Source: Rhizobium sp.
GTDB lineage: Bacteria > Pseudomonadota > Alphaproteobacteria > Rhizobiales > Rhizobiaceae
NCBI GenBank assembly: GCA_019739215.1
Contig: JAHHDR010000036.1
Span: 143,300-207,299 of the forward strand
Length of the DNA: 64,000 bases
Direction: 5' to 3'
Positions within the stretch are counted from its first letter, which is position 1, and every line of letters begins with the position of its first letter. The notes below the pieces were generated by a model. It ran no database searches and was not told where the DNA came from. It saw only the letters and a program-made list of their open reading frames with translations. Positions 8,269 to 18,537 of this stretch are shown here, piece by piece. A program made the translations under genes and the position numbers.

Positions 8269-11200
8269 ATGAACATCCAGCCCGTCGATCGTAACCAGGA
8301 CCTGTTTGCAAATTTCGCGCCGCCGATCCGCGCGCAGTCGCCCTTACGGCAGGCGATCACCTCGGCCTATCGCCGCGACGAGGCGGACTGCATGCTGCCG
8401 CTGATCGATGCCGCGACGCAGTCGCCGCGGATCAAGGAAGCCGCGGCGCGCACCGCCCGCAAGTTGATCGCGGCACTCCGCGCCAAGCACAAGGGCTCCG
8501 GTGTCGAGGGCCTCGTGCACGAATATTCGCTCTCCAGCCAGGAGGGTGTGGCGCTGATGTGCCTGGCCGAGGCGCTGCTGCGAATCCCGGATGACGACAC
8601 CCGCGACGCGCTGATCCGCGACAAGATTTCGGAAGGCGACTGGCGGTCACATCTCGGCGGGTCGAAATCCCTGTTCGTCAATGCCGCCACCTGGGGCCTC
8701 GTGGTGACAGGCAAGCTGACGTCCACTGTCAACGACCGCAGCCTGTCCGCAGCACTCACCCGCCTGATCGCTCGTGCCGGTGAGCCGGTGATCCGGCGCG
8801 GCGTCGACATGGCGATGCGGATGATGGGCGAGCAGTTCGTCACCGGCGAGACGATCGAAGAAGCGCTGAAGCGCTCCCGCGCCCTTGAAGCCAAAGGTTT
8901 TCGCTATTCCTACGACATGCTGGGCGAGGCGGCCACGACTGGCGCCGATGCAGAGCGCTACTATCGGGACTATGAGAACGCGATCCATGCCATCGGCAAG
9001 GCATCGGCTAGACGCGGTATCTATGAAGGCCCCGGTATCTCGATCAAGCTCTCGGCGCTGCATCCGCGCTATTCACGAGCGCAGGCGGCCCGCGTCATGG
9101 GCGAACTTGTGCCGAAGGTGAAGGCGCTCGCCGCCATCGCCAAGAGCTATGACATCGGCCTCAATATCGACGCCGAGGAAGCCGACCGCCTCGAACTCTC
9201 GCTCGACATTCTCGAGGAACTCTGCCTCGATCGCGATCTCGCGGGCTGGAACGGCATGGGTTTCGTGGTGCAGGCCTATGGCAAACGCTGCCCCTTTGTG
9301 GTCGACTTCATCATCGATCTCGCGCGGCGCGCCAACCGCCGCATCATGGTCCGGCTCGTCAAGGGCGCCTATTGGGATGCCGAGATCAAGCGGGCACAGA
9401 TGGAGGGCCTCGAAAGCTTCCCGGTCTTCACCCGCAAGATCCATACCGACATCTCATACATCGCCTGCGCGAAGAAGCTGCTGGCGGCGACCGACTATGT
9501 CTTCCCGCAATTCGCGACCCACAATGCGCAGTCGCTGGCGGCGATCTACCACCTTGCCGGAGGTGATTTCCAGGTCGGCAAGTACGAGTTCCAGTGCCTG
9601 CACGGCATGGGCGAGCCGCTCTATGACGAGGTCGTCGGCAAGGACAACCTCGACCGTCCCTGCCGCATCTATGCACCTGTCGGCACGCATGAGACGCTGC
9701 TGGCCTACCTTGTCCGGCGGCTCTTGGAAAACGGCGCCAACTCCTCCTTCGTCAACCGGATCGCCGATCCCAACGTCTCGATCGAGGAGTTGGTGACCGA
9801 TCCGGTCGATGTCGCCTGCGCCCTGCCGGTGCCAGGTGCCGGCCATGACAAGATCGCGCTGCCATCGGACATTTTCGGCGCCCGCAGGAACTCGCAGGGG
9901 CTCGATCTCTCCAACGAGGCCGGGCTGGCGCGCCTTGGCGACGCCCTCAGGGCATCGACGGACATAAGTTGGGAAGCCCGGCCATTGCTGGCCGAAGCGG
10001 GAATGCCCGGCGAGGCGCAGCCGGTGCGCAATCCCGGCGACCGGCGCGATGTCGTCGGCATGGTCGAAGAAGCCTCGGGAGAAGCCCCAAGAAGGGCGGT
10101 GGCGCTCGCGGCAAGCCATGCCGGCGAATGGGCGGCGGTTTCACCCGCCGACCGGGCTGCCTGCCTGGAGCGCGCCGCCGATGCGATGGAGGGCCGGATC
10201 GAGACGCTGCTCGGCCTCATCATGCGCGAGGCCGGCAAGTCGGCGCCGAATGCCATTGCCGAGGTGCGCGAGGCGGTCGACTTCCTGCGCTACTATGCCG
10301 ACCAGGCGAAGAAGACCTTGGGGCCTGCTCACAAGCCGCTCGGGCCGGTGGTCTGCATCAGCCCATGGAATTTTCCGCTGGCGATCTTCACGGGCCAGGT
10401 GGCGGCGGCGCTGGTGGCCGGAAACCCGGTTCTGGCCAAGCCCGCCGAGGAGACGCCGCTGATCGCGGCCGAGGCCGTTCGCATCCTGCATGATGCCGGC
10501 GTCCCGCGCTCCTCGCTGCAGTTCGTGCCCGGCGCCGGCGCGGTCGGGGCCGCCCTTGTCGGCGCGCCGGAGACAGCGGGCGTGATGTTCACCGGTTCGA
10601 CCGAGGTGGCACGCCTGATCCAGGCGCAACTGGCCGAGAGGCTCTCACCGTCGGGCAAGCCGATCCCGTTGATCGCCGAGACCGGCGGGCAGAATGCGAT
10701 GATCGTCGATTCCTCGGCGCTGGCCGAACAGGTGGTTGCCGACGTGATCGCCTCGGCTTTCGACAGCGCGGGGCAGCGTTGCTCGGCACTCAGGGTGCTG
10801 TGCCTGCAGGAGGATGTCGCCGAGCGGACGATGGCCATGCTCAAGGGTGCGCTTCGGGAGCTTTCGATCGGTCGTACCGACAGTCTCGCGATCGATGTCG
10901 GTCCCGTCATATCGGACGAAGCCAAGGGGATCATCGACAAGCATATCGAGGCGATGCGCGGGCTGGGCCGGCCGGTCGAGCAGGTTACGCTCCGCGGCGA
11001 GACGTCGGAGGGCACCTTCGTGCCGCCGACGATCATCGAACTCGACGCGCTGTCCGACCTCAAGCGCGAGGTCTTCGGGCCGGTGCTGCATGTCATCACC
11101 TATAAGCGCGAAGAGATCGACCGGCTGATCGACGACATCAACGCCACCGGCTACGGCCTGACCTTCGGGCTGCATACGCGGCTCGACGAGACGATCGCCC

Positions 11201-11950
11201 ATGTCACCAGCCGCATCAAGGTCGGCAATATCTATGTGAACCGCAATGTCATCGGCGCGGTGGTGGGGCGTGCAGCCTTTCGGCGGACGCGGCCTGTCGG
11301 GCACCGGTCCCAAGGCGGGCGGGCCGCTCTATCTCGGCCGGCTGGTGCAGACGCCGCCGGTGCCGCCGCATCACAGCTCGGTCCATCTCGATCCGGCGCT
11401 GCTCGATTTCGCGCTCTGGCTCGACGGAAAGGGCGAGAAGGATGCGGCGGAAGCGGCGCGCGACCTCGGCAGTTCCTCGGCGCTGGGCCTCGTATCGGAG
11501 CTTCCGGGTCCGGTCGGCGAGCGCAACCTCTATGCGCTCCATGCCCGCGGCCATGTGCTGCTCGTGCCGCAGACCAAGGCGGGGCTCTACCGCCAGTTGG
11601 CGATCGCGCTTGCGACGGGCAACCGCGTCTCGATCGACACCGGCAGCGGGTTGCAGGATGCACTTTCGGGCATGCCGGCCTCGGTTGGCGCCCGTGCGGC
11701 ATGGGTCGAGGACTGGGCGATGGCGAGCCCCTTCGCCGGTGCTCTGGTCGAGGGCGATGCCGAGCGGGTGCGGACGGTCAACCGTAAGATCGCCCGCCTG
11801 CCCGGACCGCTGCTGCTCGTCCAGTCTGCCACGACGGAAGAGATCGCCAAGGGCAATGGCTATGCGCTGAACTGGCTGCTCGAGGAAGTCTCGACCTCGA
11901 TCAACACGGCGGCGGCCGGAGGCAATGCGAGCCTGATGAGCATCGGCTGA
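8269..11950 (+). CDS. putA: Bifunctional proline dehydrogenase / glutamate-semialdehyde dehydrogenase PutA (one frame break)
   Basis: Oxidises proline to glutamate in two FAD- and NAD-dependent steps at the inner membrane. The proline dehydrogenase barrel covers roughly residues 190-490 (GPGISIKLSALHPRYSRA, YEFQCLHGMGEPLYD). The aldehyde dehydrogenase part covers about 560-1000 (SPWNFPLAIFTGQ, ETGGQNAMIVDSS, catalytic Cys in SAGQRCSALR). The C-terminal tail continues to LMSIG. The ATG at 8269 follows GGAGAG. The frame breaks at the GGGG run 11265-11268: with three G the protein reads GAVVGVQPFGGRGLSGTGPK, the conserved ALDH end, so the fourth G is almost surely an error. Repaired length is about 1226 residues, usual for long rhizobial PutA. 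Divergent from the Lrp-type regulator. Confidence 0.93.
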
Positions 11951-12084
11951 TTGGTCGGGCCCCTGGAAGCCCACTGCCGGGAACTGTCAGCATCATCGCG
12001 CAATTTCGGGTGGCGGAGTGGCTCGGTTCTCCGCTACTTCTTCGAGTCCCGTCAGGGACTTGGCGTGATGAATGGAGACGGAAG

Positions 12085-13245
12085 GTGAGACAGGTGCATG
12101 TGGTGCCCGCGGCGCAGGCGCGGGCGATCTGGATGCGGGCGCAGCGGCTCGACGGAGCCGAGCCGTTCGGCAGCGGGCCGGCGGCGACCAAAGCTGCGGT
12201 CGAGCATCTCGGCTATGTGCAGATCGACACGATCAACGTCATCGAGCGCAGCCATCACCACATTCTTTTCTCGCGCATTCCGTCCTATCGGCGCGAGGAT
12301 CTCGCCACCGCCCAGGCTAAGGACAAGTCCGTCTTCGAATACTGGACGCATGCACTCTCCTATGTGCCGGTGCGCGACTACCGCTTCTTCATCCCGGCGA
12401 TGAAGCTGCACAAGACCAAGCCGGACAGCTGGTATGCGTCGGTGGCCCCGAAGGACTATCGGGCGCTGCTGCGCCGCATCCGCGATGAAGGCGCGCTTTC
12501 GATCCGCGATATCGACGACGACGTGCTGGTCGAGAAGGACCATCCCTGGGCCAGCAAGAAGCCGTCGAAACGGGCGATGCAACTGGGCTTCTATATGGGC
12601 GATCTCGTCGTCAGCCGCCGGGACGGGATGTTGAAGAGCTACGACCTTGCCGAGCGCCATTTCGGCTGGCAGCGGCCGAGGCCGGCCTCCGACACGCACT
12701 ATGCGCAATATCTGCTCGACCGCGCGCTCACGGCACAGGGCATCGTGAGCCTTGATTCGATCTGCTATGGCGGGCTGAAATGGAAGGCCAGGGTGCAGGC
12801 GCTGATCAATGGCGCCGTCCGGCGAAAGGAACTTCTTCCGGTTGAGATCGAGGGCGGCGAAGGTGTGAAGCACTGGGTTGCGCCTGAGGTGCTGGAGACT
12901 GCGCCGGTCGGCGCGGCGGAAGGGCGGGTGCATATCCTGTCGCCTTTCGATCCGCTGGTGATCCAGCGGACGCGCTTCAAGATGCTGTTTGGTCACGACC
13001 ATCGCTTCGAGGCCTATGTGCCGGCGCCCAAACGCGTGCTCGGCTATTTCGCCCTGCCGGTGACGGTCGGCGACAGGGTGGTCGCGGCGCTCGATCTCAA
13101 GACGGACCGCAAGGCAGGCAAATTGCTGATCCAGAAATGGACCTGGCTCAATGGCGGCGAGCAGGCCGGCGACAAGGCCCTGATCGAGGCGGAACTGGCG
13201 CGCTTCGAGCGGTTCCAGCTCGCCCCCACGACCTCCCTGGAGTGA
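12085..13245 (+). CDS. YcaQ-type winged-helix DNA glycosylase (crosslink repair)
   Basis: A 386-residue HTH_42/DUF1006 protein. Members such as E. coli YcaQ and Streptomyces AlkZ unhook DNA interstrand crosslinks and excise bulky alkylated purines; catalysis uses a Q-hydrophobic-Q/D motif, here Q46-I-D48 in YVQIDTINV. Other family blocks are FSRIPSYRR, EYWTHALSYVP and ILSPFDPLVIQRTR, where a Pro-Phe-Asp-Pro element typically occurs. The start is uncertain: GTG at 12085 or 12094, with GGAG and GGAAGG just upstream; the longer reading from 12010 has no good ribosome site. It stands alone between putA and a convergent allophanate hydrolase gene whose stop is 5 bp away. Confidence 0.78.
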   Translation: MRQVHVVPAAQARAIWMRAQRLDGAEPFGSGPAATKAAVEHLGYVQIDTINVIERSHHHILFSRIPSYRREDLATAQAKDKSVFEYWTHALSYVPVRDYRFFIPAMKLHKTKPDSWYASVAPKDYRALLRRIRDEGALSIRDIDDDVLVEKDHPWASKKPSKRAMQLGFYMGDLVVSRRDGMLKSYDLAERHFGWQRPRPASDTHYAQYLLDRALTAQGIVSLDSICYGGLKWKARVQALINGAVRRKELLPVEIEGGEGVKHWVAPEVLETAPVGAAEGRVHILSPFDPLVIQRTRFKMLFGHDHRFEAYVPAPKRVLGYFALPVTVGDRVVAALDLKTDRKAGKLLIQKWTWLNGGEQAGDKALIEAELARFERFQLAPTTSLE

Positions 13246-13250
13246 TGCCG

Positions 13251-15059
13251 TCAGCTCGCCTTCCTGAGATCGACATAGGCACGCCAGCCGCCGAGATGGG
13301 TGATCTCCTCCGCGCCCTCGACCGCATGTGCCTCACAGAGGAAGCCCGAGGACCTTGGTGCCATCCTCCAGCGTCAGCTTGCCGATGCCGAGCGGGGCCG
13401 GAATCTTCGCAACGAAGCGGCCGAAGCCGTCGGCCGGCAGCGACCAGACTTCTATGGCGATGCCTCCTCCGGACAGGCCAGGCTCGTGGATCAGGCCGGG
13501 CTTGGGTGGCACCGTGTCGGGAAGCACGAAGAGGCGGTAGCCCGGTGCGGTAAGGCAGGTCCTGACCAGCCGACCGCCGGCTTCAGTCAGCTCGCGGTTG
13601 AGCGGCATGCCGGTGAGATGCGCCCCAACCACGGCAATTTCGATCGCGCCATCAGTCTGTGGCGCGATGCGGCTGGTCTCGGGCAGGGCGGTCTGGCGAT
13701 CCCGGCCCATGCCCGATACGGCGGCACGATGGAGCGCATCCGCGAGCGGTGCGAGTGCGTCGTCCGTGAATGCCGGCGCAATCAGTGTCACGCCGCCGGG
13801 CAGGCCGGAGGGCCTGAAACCGACAGGGATGGCAATGGCGGCGCAATCGAGCAGGTTGACGAAATTTGTGTAGCGGCCGAGGCGGGAGTTGAGCGTGATC
13901 GGATCGGCCAGCATCTCGGCCACGGTGTAGGTTGTGGGCGTCGTCGGAAGCAGCAGCACGTCGGCCCTCGACCATTCGGCATCGGTGGCGTGGCGCAGTT
14001 CCTCGAGCCGATAGCGGCCGCGGAACGCCTCGACGGCCGTCCGGCCCTTAGCGCCCTCGATGATCGTGCGGACAGCCGGGTCGAAATCGCTGGCGTTGGT
14101 GGCGAGGAAATCCTCGACCGCTGCGAGCCGCTCGGCCACCCAGGGGCCGTCATAGAGCAGGGCGGCCGCCTCTCGGAAGGGTGCATAGTCGAAGGGCACG
14201 ATGACTGCGCCGAGTGCGCGGGCATGTTCGATCGTCTGGTCGTAGAGCGCTTCCATTCCGGCATCGCCGAAGAACTCGCGCTCGGCGCCGTCGAGCACGC
14301 CTATCCTGAGGCCGGCCGCCGGCAGCTTGGCGGGCCTTGCTTGTCGTGAAAAGGGGTCGCCGGCGTCAAATCCCTCCGCGACCTGTCGCACGGCCACGCC
14401 ATCGGCCACGGTCGCCGCGAAAACCGTGATGCAGTCGATCGAGCGGCAGGCCGGCACCGCGCCGGTGTTGGGCAGCAGGCCGGGCGTCGGCTTGATTCCG
14501 ACGAGATTGTTGAAGGCTGCCGGTACGCGGCCGGACCCTGCCGTGTCGGTGCCGAGTGCGAAGGCCGCCATGCCGGATGCGACGGTGACACTCGAGCCGG
14601 AGCTCGATCCGCCTGAGATGTAGTCTGCATCGAAGACCGAGCGCGGGGCGCCATAGGGCGAGCGCGTGCCGTTGAGGCCGGTGGCAAACTGGTCGAGATT
14701 GGCCTTGCCGATGACGATGGCGCCGGCGGCACGAAGGCGTGCCACGACGGTGGCGTCCTGCTCCGGCTGGTAGGCATAGGCAGGGCAGGCGGCCGTGGTC
14801 GGCAGGCCCGCCACGTCGATATTGTCCTTAACGGCAAAGGGCATGCCCCAGAGCGGCAGGCTGTTGGGCGCGGATGACCGTGCCATCAAGTCGCGTGCCG
14901 CATCGCGCAGGGCCTTGTCCGGAACCATGGTGATGAAAAACCGCGGGGATCGTTCCACGCCGCCCGCCGCGCAATGACCTCCTCGATTACCTCCAGCGGC
15001 GACAAGCCATCGGCATAGGCGGCCCGGAGGCTGGCGAGGTCGAGGATGGTAGGCAGCAT
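13251..15059 (-). CDS. atzF: Allophanate hydrolase (AtzF-like amidase), two frame breaks
   Basis: Hydrolyses allophanate to ammonium and CO2, the last step of urea-amidolyase, biuret or cyanurate use. The N-terminal amidase-signature domain shows the Lys-Ser-Ser triad region: PFAVKDNID, then GGSSSGSSVTVASG and DTAGSGRVPAAFN. The C-terminal about 130 residues match the AtzF tail, with a Gly-Gly-rich end. The ATG at 15059 follows CCGGAGATTCTG and gives MLPTILDLASLRAAY. The frame breaks near 14936-14945 (AAAAACCGCGGGG) and at the CCC of 13345-13347; after repair the protein is about 600 residues and ends at 13251. I see no urea carboxylase nearby; a BiuH-like gene at 61681 could supply allophanate. 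A TTGTATGC palindrome sits 31-46 bp upstream. Confidence 0.85.
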
Positions 15060-15089
15060 CAGAATCTCCGGAACATTCGGCATCGGCAG

Positions 15090-15105
15090 GAATTGTATGC
15101 AATTC
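15090..15105. promoter_or_regulatory. Palindromic operator GAATTGTATGCAATTC before atzF
   Basis: Inverted repeat GAATTG-TATG-CAATTC located 31-46 bp before the atzF ATG. Its core ATTGTATGCAAT is repeated exactly at 58105-58116, and TTGTATGC again (reverse) at 58261-58268, in the promoter region of the BMP/biuH operon. Confidence 0.7.
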
Positions 15106-15214
15106 TGCAACCATCATGCCAAGCGGCAAAATCCTGAAATCACTCGCTGTTCTCGATCCTGTTTTTCAAAGCCCTGCTTCCGATCGCATTGAATGCCTAA
15201 AATATAGGCTATCG

Positions 15215-15844
15215 CTACCCTGGCGTAAAAAGCAGTTTCACATAACTCCTGTAAAGTCGAACCTGCCGGGGCAGGCTCGCACGATCATGCAGCGTCTTGG
15301 ACATGATGATGCCTCCATCGACCACACAGGACAGCATGGCCGCGACATCGTCGAGTTCGACGCGATCACGCGGCGGGTAAGCGACGGCGATATCTTCGAC
15401 GTAGGAACGGAACCGATCGTTCCAACCGCGAACCGAGTGAGCAGTCAGTTCCACCACTTCACGGTCGAACAGACGCTCCTGGTAGCAGATGCTGGCGACC
15501 AGGCAGCCGGGATGGCCGCCCGGGAGGTCTTCCATGAGTTCGGCCAGCATGTTGAGACCTATCAGGAAGAACTGCAGCGGATCGTCGGAAAGCTGGCGCG
15601 CGCGCTCGAAGATGCTGTCGAACAGCGCGTCATTGTGCGCGATGTAGCGCTTGAGCATGGCGCGGGCGAGCATGTTCTTGTCGGCGAAATGGTAATAAAA
15701 ACCGCTCTTGGTGATCTCGGCTTCAGCGATGATCTCGTCGATCGACGTCGCCTCGAAGCCCTTTGACAGCACCGCTGCCTCGGCAATAGCGAGGATGCGC
15801 TGTCTGGTCTGTTCGCCCTTGCTCATGGTGACGGTCATGTTCAT
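15215..15844 (-). CDS. TetR/AcrR family transcriptional regulator
   Basis: A 209-residue repressor-type protein. The TetR helix-turn-helix occupies residues about 10-60 (GEQTRQRILAIAEAAVL, FEATSIDEIIAEAEITKSG, FYYHFADKNMLARAML). The C-terminal half is helical with two Cys in the PGCLVASICYQERL segment, a region that often lines the ligand pocket. The ATG at 15844 follows GGAGGCCCGAA. Same strand as atzF, 155 bp upstream of it, so it could control atzF, though it may equally act on itself through the AAACAT/ATGTTT repeat at 15988-16003. Ligand unknown. Confidence 0.85.
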   Translation of the reverse strand: MNMTVTMSKGEQTRQRILAIAEAAVLSKGFEATSIDEIIAEAEITKSGFYYHFADKNMLARAMLKRYIAHNDALFDSIFERARQLSDDPLQFFLIGLNMLAELMEDLPGGHPGCLVASICYQERLFDREVVELTAHSVRGWNDRFRSYVEDIAVAYPPRDRVELDDVAAMLSCVVDGGIIMSKTLHDRASLPRQVRLYRSYVKLLFTPG

Positions 15845-15987
15845 TTCGGGCCTCCAATCCTGTCGTGGAACCATGTCCCCTGTCCGCCGCGTGAATAGCA
15901 GCGACGACTTACGCGAGCAGGTTCAGCTATGGCGCCAGCGGCCCCGCAGTTTACGACACGCGAAGGCGACCGGCGAGGCTGGCTTAT

Positions 15988-16003
15988 AAACATGACAATG
16001 TTT
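15988..16003. promoter_or_regulatory. Inverted repeat AAACAT-GACA-ATGTTT upstream of tetR
   Basis: Perfect 6-bp arms spaced by four bases, about 145 bp before the tetR start. Size and symmetry fit a TetR operator, but there is only one copy in the window, so the assignment is weak. Confidence 0.4.
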
Positions 16004-16007
16004 CAGT

Positions 16008-16043
16008 AAAAAGTCACGAACGCCGCCTGTTTTGCGGGCGGCG
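16008..16043 (-). terminator. Terminator after the PanB-like gene
   Basis: Read on the minus strand: CGCCGCC, a 9-nt loop containing AAAA, GGCGGCG, a short spacer and a run of five T. It lies 40 bp after the PanB-like stop and closes the oxygenase operon. Confidence 0.65.
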
Positions 16044-16082
16044 TGGTCGCAGGCACGATTCCTGCCGGGACAATTCCCGCCG

Positions 16083-16883
16083 TCAGGCCTTGTCGATCGT
16101 GTCGATGAACGACTTGAGCTGATCGGGCGCCATCCGCACGATGTGTCTCTCCTCCGGGTAGGCGCCGCTCTCGACATCGGCGACATATTCCTTGAAGGCG
16201 GCGATCCGCTCGTTCTGAAGCCGGTCATATTCGGCGGCGAAGTTGCGGTAGACCTTGGAGTGGCGCGGCATGTGACCCCGGTTCGTTCCCAGGATGTCTT
16301 CCGCGAAGAGGTATTGCGCGTCGCAACCGGTGCCTGCGCCCATCGAGAGCATGACGAGGCTTGTTCGCTTCGAGATGGCTTCGGCGACCTCGACAGGCGC
16401 GACCTCGATTTCCGCGCCAAAGGCGCCGGCCTTTTCCAGTTCCTTGACGGCCTCCCAGATCTGGAGCGCCGAGTCCGCTGTCTTGCCGACGGCCTTCCAG
16501 CCGCCCGTCCAGGTCCTGCGGGAGGGTATCAGTCCCACATGGCCAATCACGGGAATGGCTTCGTCGGCCATGCGCTTGATCGTGCCATAGCTCGCCGAGC
16601 AATAGACGGCGTCGGCGCCGCCCTTGACCATTTTGAAAGCCCAGCGGACGAAGTCGTCCCCGGTGCCGATCTCGAAGAAATTCTCGCCCGGCATGGTGAA
16701 TAGGGTGGGGGCGACCTCGCGGTAGCGCGGATCGAGGCAGAGTTCCGGCGGCACCGAGACGATGTCGATCTCAGCCTTCTCGGCGGCTTCCGCCTCTTCC
16801 AGCGTCATGACGCGCAGCATGGTAAGCTGGCGCTTGCCCTTCGTGGCGCGGAGATCGGCGACTGTCGGCCGGTTCTTCTTCAT
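16083..16883 (-). CDS. PanB-like ketopantoate hydroxymethyltransferase-family protein
   Basis: A 266-residue TIM-barrel protein of the PanB family. Genuine PanB transfers a hydroxymethyl group from 5,10-methylene-THF to 3-methyl-2-oxobutanoate. Family features include VYCSASYGTIKRMA, GHVGLIPSRR, WKAVGKTADSALQIWEAV, AGAFGAEIEVAP and LSMGAGTGCDAQ. It is divergent: the usual GLTPQ after GHV is replaced, and there is no panC beside it. The ATG at 16883 follows GGGAGGAACATCG. It is the last gene of an operon with MocD/E/F-like genes, 22 bp after the reductase, so it may act on a product of that oxygenase rather than in pantothenate synthesis. Housekeeping PanB cannot be excluded. Confidence 0.65.
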   Translation of the reverse strand: MKKNRPTVADLRATKGKRQLTMLRVMTLEEAEAAEKAEIDIVSVPPELCLDPRYREVAPTLFTMPGENFFEIGTGDDFVRWAFKMVKGGADAVYCSASYGTIKRMADEAIPVIGHVGLIPSRRTWTGGWKAVGKTADSALQIWEAVKELEKAGAFGAEIEVAPVEVAEAISKRTSLVMLSMGAGTGCDAQYLFAEDILGTNRGHMPRHSKVYRNFAAEYDRLQNERIAAFKEYVADVESGAYPEERHIVRMAPDQLKSFIDTIDKA

Positions 16884-16904
16884 CGATGTTCCTCCCGGAA
16901 GTGT

Positions 16905-18149
16905 CTAGTTGTTCAGGCGAGAAGTGCCTTCAGTTTCGTGTCTGGTGATGCGAGCTGGTGCGGATCCGGAATGCGCGCGTTTGGCGATCAGCATTTCGGC
17001 GAGGCGGATGTCTCGGGCCACCGCATTGCCGGGGCCGATGCCGCTTGCAGCGACGAGGCGGCCATCGGCGGCGACGCTGAAGAGGATAAAGGCGTCGTCG
17101 CCGAGATCGCGGCGGACCAGCGTCACGCCCTCGTCGGCAAGTCCGGCGACCTGGAGTCCAAGCCCGTATTGATCCGACCAGAACCACGGCACGGCGTCGA
17201 TGACAGCCTCTCCGCCCGCGAGATTTGTTGCCGCGACGCGGGCGTGATCATGGGTGCTGCGCCAGGATTCGAGGCGGATGCGCCGATTGTCGAAGAGGGC
17301 CGCCGGGAAGGAGGCGCAGTCGCCGACGGCGACGATGGAAGGGTCGGAGGTTCGCAGGTGCTGGTCCACCGAAATGCCGTTGTCGATAGCAAGGCCCGCG
17401 GCCTCGGCCAAGGCCGTGTTTGGCGTCGCGCCGATGCCGATCACCACGAGGTCGGCCAACAGCGTGCTGCCGTCTGCGAGTGTGATCAGGGCTTGTTCGC
17501 CGGTGTCGGAGATCGATGCCAGGCCGGTGCCCAGCAACACGCGGGCGCCATGAGATTCGTGTTCGCGCTGGATGACGTCTGCGATCCCGGCGGGGACGCC
17601 GCGCATCAGCAGGCGCGGCTGTGCCTCGATAATAGTGACATCGCATCCGCGCCTGCGCGCCGAAGCGGCGATCTCGAGGCCGATGAAGCCGCCGCCGATA
17701 ATGGCGACATGGCCGCCGCGCGCAAGGCCCGCGCGGATACGGAGGGCGTCGTCGTGGGTGCGGAGGTAGACGCAATGCCTGATATCGCCCGCCATCGGCA
17801 GGCGGCGCGGGCTGGCACCGGTTGCGAGCACCAGACTATCGTAGGCTAGCTCGACGCCATCGGCCAGCAGCACAGTCTTCGTTTCGCGATCGATCGATGT
17901 GGCCGTGGCCGATGGCAAGAAGGTTATGTTGGCGGCACTGACGGCCTCGGGCGAGGTGATGGCACGCGGCGCTGTGTCGTCGGCATCCGTGAGCGCGTCC
18001 TTGGAAAGGGGCGGGCGCTCATAGGGCAGGTGTATCTCGTCACCGACAAGGGTGACCGGTCCATCGAAGCCGGCCTCGCGAAGCTGGAGGGCCGTGCGCC
18101 CGCCGGCCTCGCCCGCGCCGATGATGACGATTCCTCCCGACGCGCTCAT
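16905..18149 (-). CDS. MocF-like FAD/NAD(P)H ferredoxin reductase
   Basis: A 414-residue rubredoxin/ferredoxin reductase-type flavoprotein that would pass electrons from NAD(P)H to the adjacent Rieske ferredoxin. It has an N-terminal FAD-binding GAGEAGG (residues 11-17), YERPPLSKD near 43, LVLATGASPRRLP, a second dinucleotide fold at VAIIGGGFIGLEIA and the FAD-closing VAVGDCASFP near 285. The C-terminal dimerisation domain begins around WFWSDQYGLGLQVAG. It follows the ferredoxin gene by 20 bp in the same operon. Known MocF of Sinorhizobium does this job in rhizopine demethylation; the substrate here is unproven. Confidence 0.85.
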   Translation of the reverse strand: MSASGGIVIIGAGEAGGRTALQLREAGFDGPVTLVGDEIHLPYERPPLSKDALTDADDTAPRAITSPEAVSAANITFLPSATATSIDRETKTVLLADGVELAYDSLVLATGASPRRLPMAGDIRHCVYLRTHDDALRIRAGLARGGHVAIIGGGFIGLEIAASARRRGCDVTIIEAQPRLLMRGVPAGIADVIQREHESHGARVLLGTGLASISDTGEQALITLADGSTLLADLVVIGIGATPNTALAEAAGLAIDNGISVDQHLRTSDPSIVAVGDCASFPAALFDNRRIRLESWRSTHDHARVAATNLAGGEAVIDAVPWFWSDQYGLGLQVAGLADEGVTLVRRDLGDDAFILFSVAADGRLVAASGIGPGNAVARDIRLAEMLIAKRAHSGSAPARITRHETEGTSRLNN

Positions 18150-18169
18150 GCTTCACTCCCAGAATGCAT

Positions 18170-18484
18170 TCAGCCGAGGCTGATGAAGACGTCGCCGTCC
18201 TCGACCTTGACCGGATAGGTGGCGAGATTGATGCAGACCGGTGCCCCCTTGGCCTCGCCGGTCCTGTAGTTGAAGCGGCCATTGTGCTTGGGACATTCGA
18301 TGATGTCGTCCATCACAAGGCCATCGGCGAGGTGGATCTTCTCATGCGTGCACAGGCCGTCGGTGGCGAAATACTCGTCGTCCGGCGAGCGGTAGATCGC
18401 AAATGTCCGGCCGGCGTGGTCGAAGCGGATCACATCCTCCTCGTCGACGTCATCCGCCGCGCAGGCGCGTACCCATTCTGTCAT
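18170..18484 (-). CDS. MocE-like Rieske [2Fe-2S] ferredoxin
   Basis: A 104-residue soluble Rieske ferredoxin. The cluster ligands are C45-T-H47 and C64-P-K-H67 (CTHEKIHL and CPKHNGRF), the usual two-Cys two-His pattern. The start at 18484 gives MTEWVRAC; the longer open frame to 18685 runs into the upstream gene and is rejected. It sits between the oxygenase and reductase genes, so it should shuttle electrons from the MocF-like reductase to the membrane di-iron oxygenase. Confidence 0.88.
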   Translation of the reverse strand: MTEWVRACAADDVDEEDVIRFDHAGRTFAIYRSPDDEYFATDGLCTHEKIHLADGLVMDDIIECPKHNGRFNYRTGEAKGAPVCINLATYPVKVEDGDVFISLG

Positions 18485-18537
18485 GTCATTCTCCGGGTAA
18501 GGGGCGGCGGACCGTCCGGTCCGCCGAAAGCTTCGGT

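Noticed and set aside
12010..12065. tRNA-like stretch with TTCGAGTCCC before the ycaQ-like gene
   Set aside because: No acceptor stem, D-arm or anticodon arm can be folded around it.
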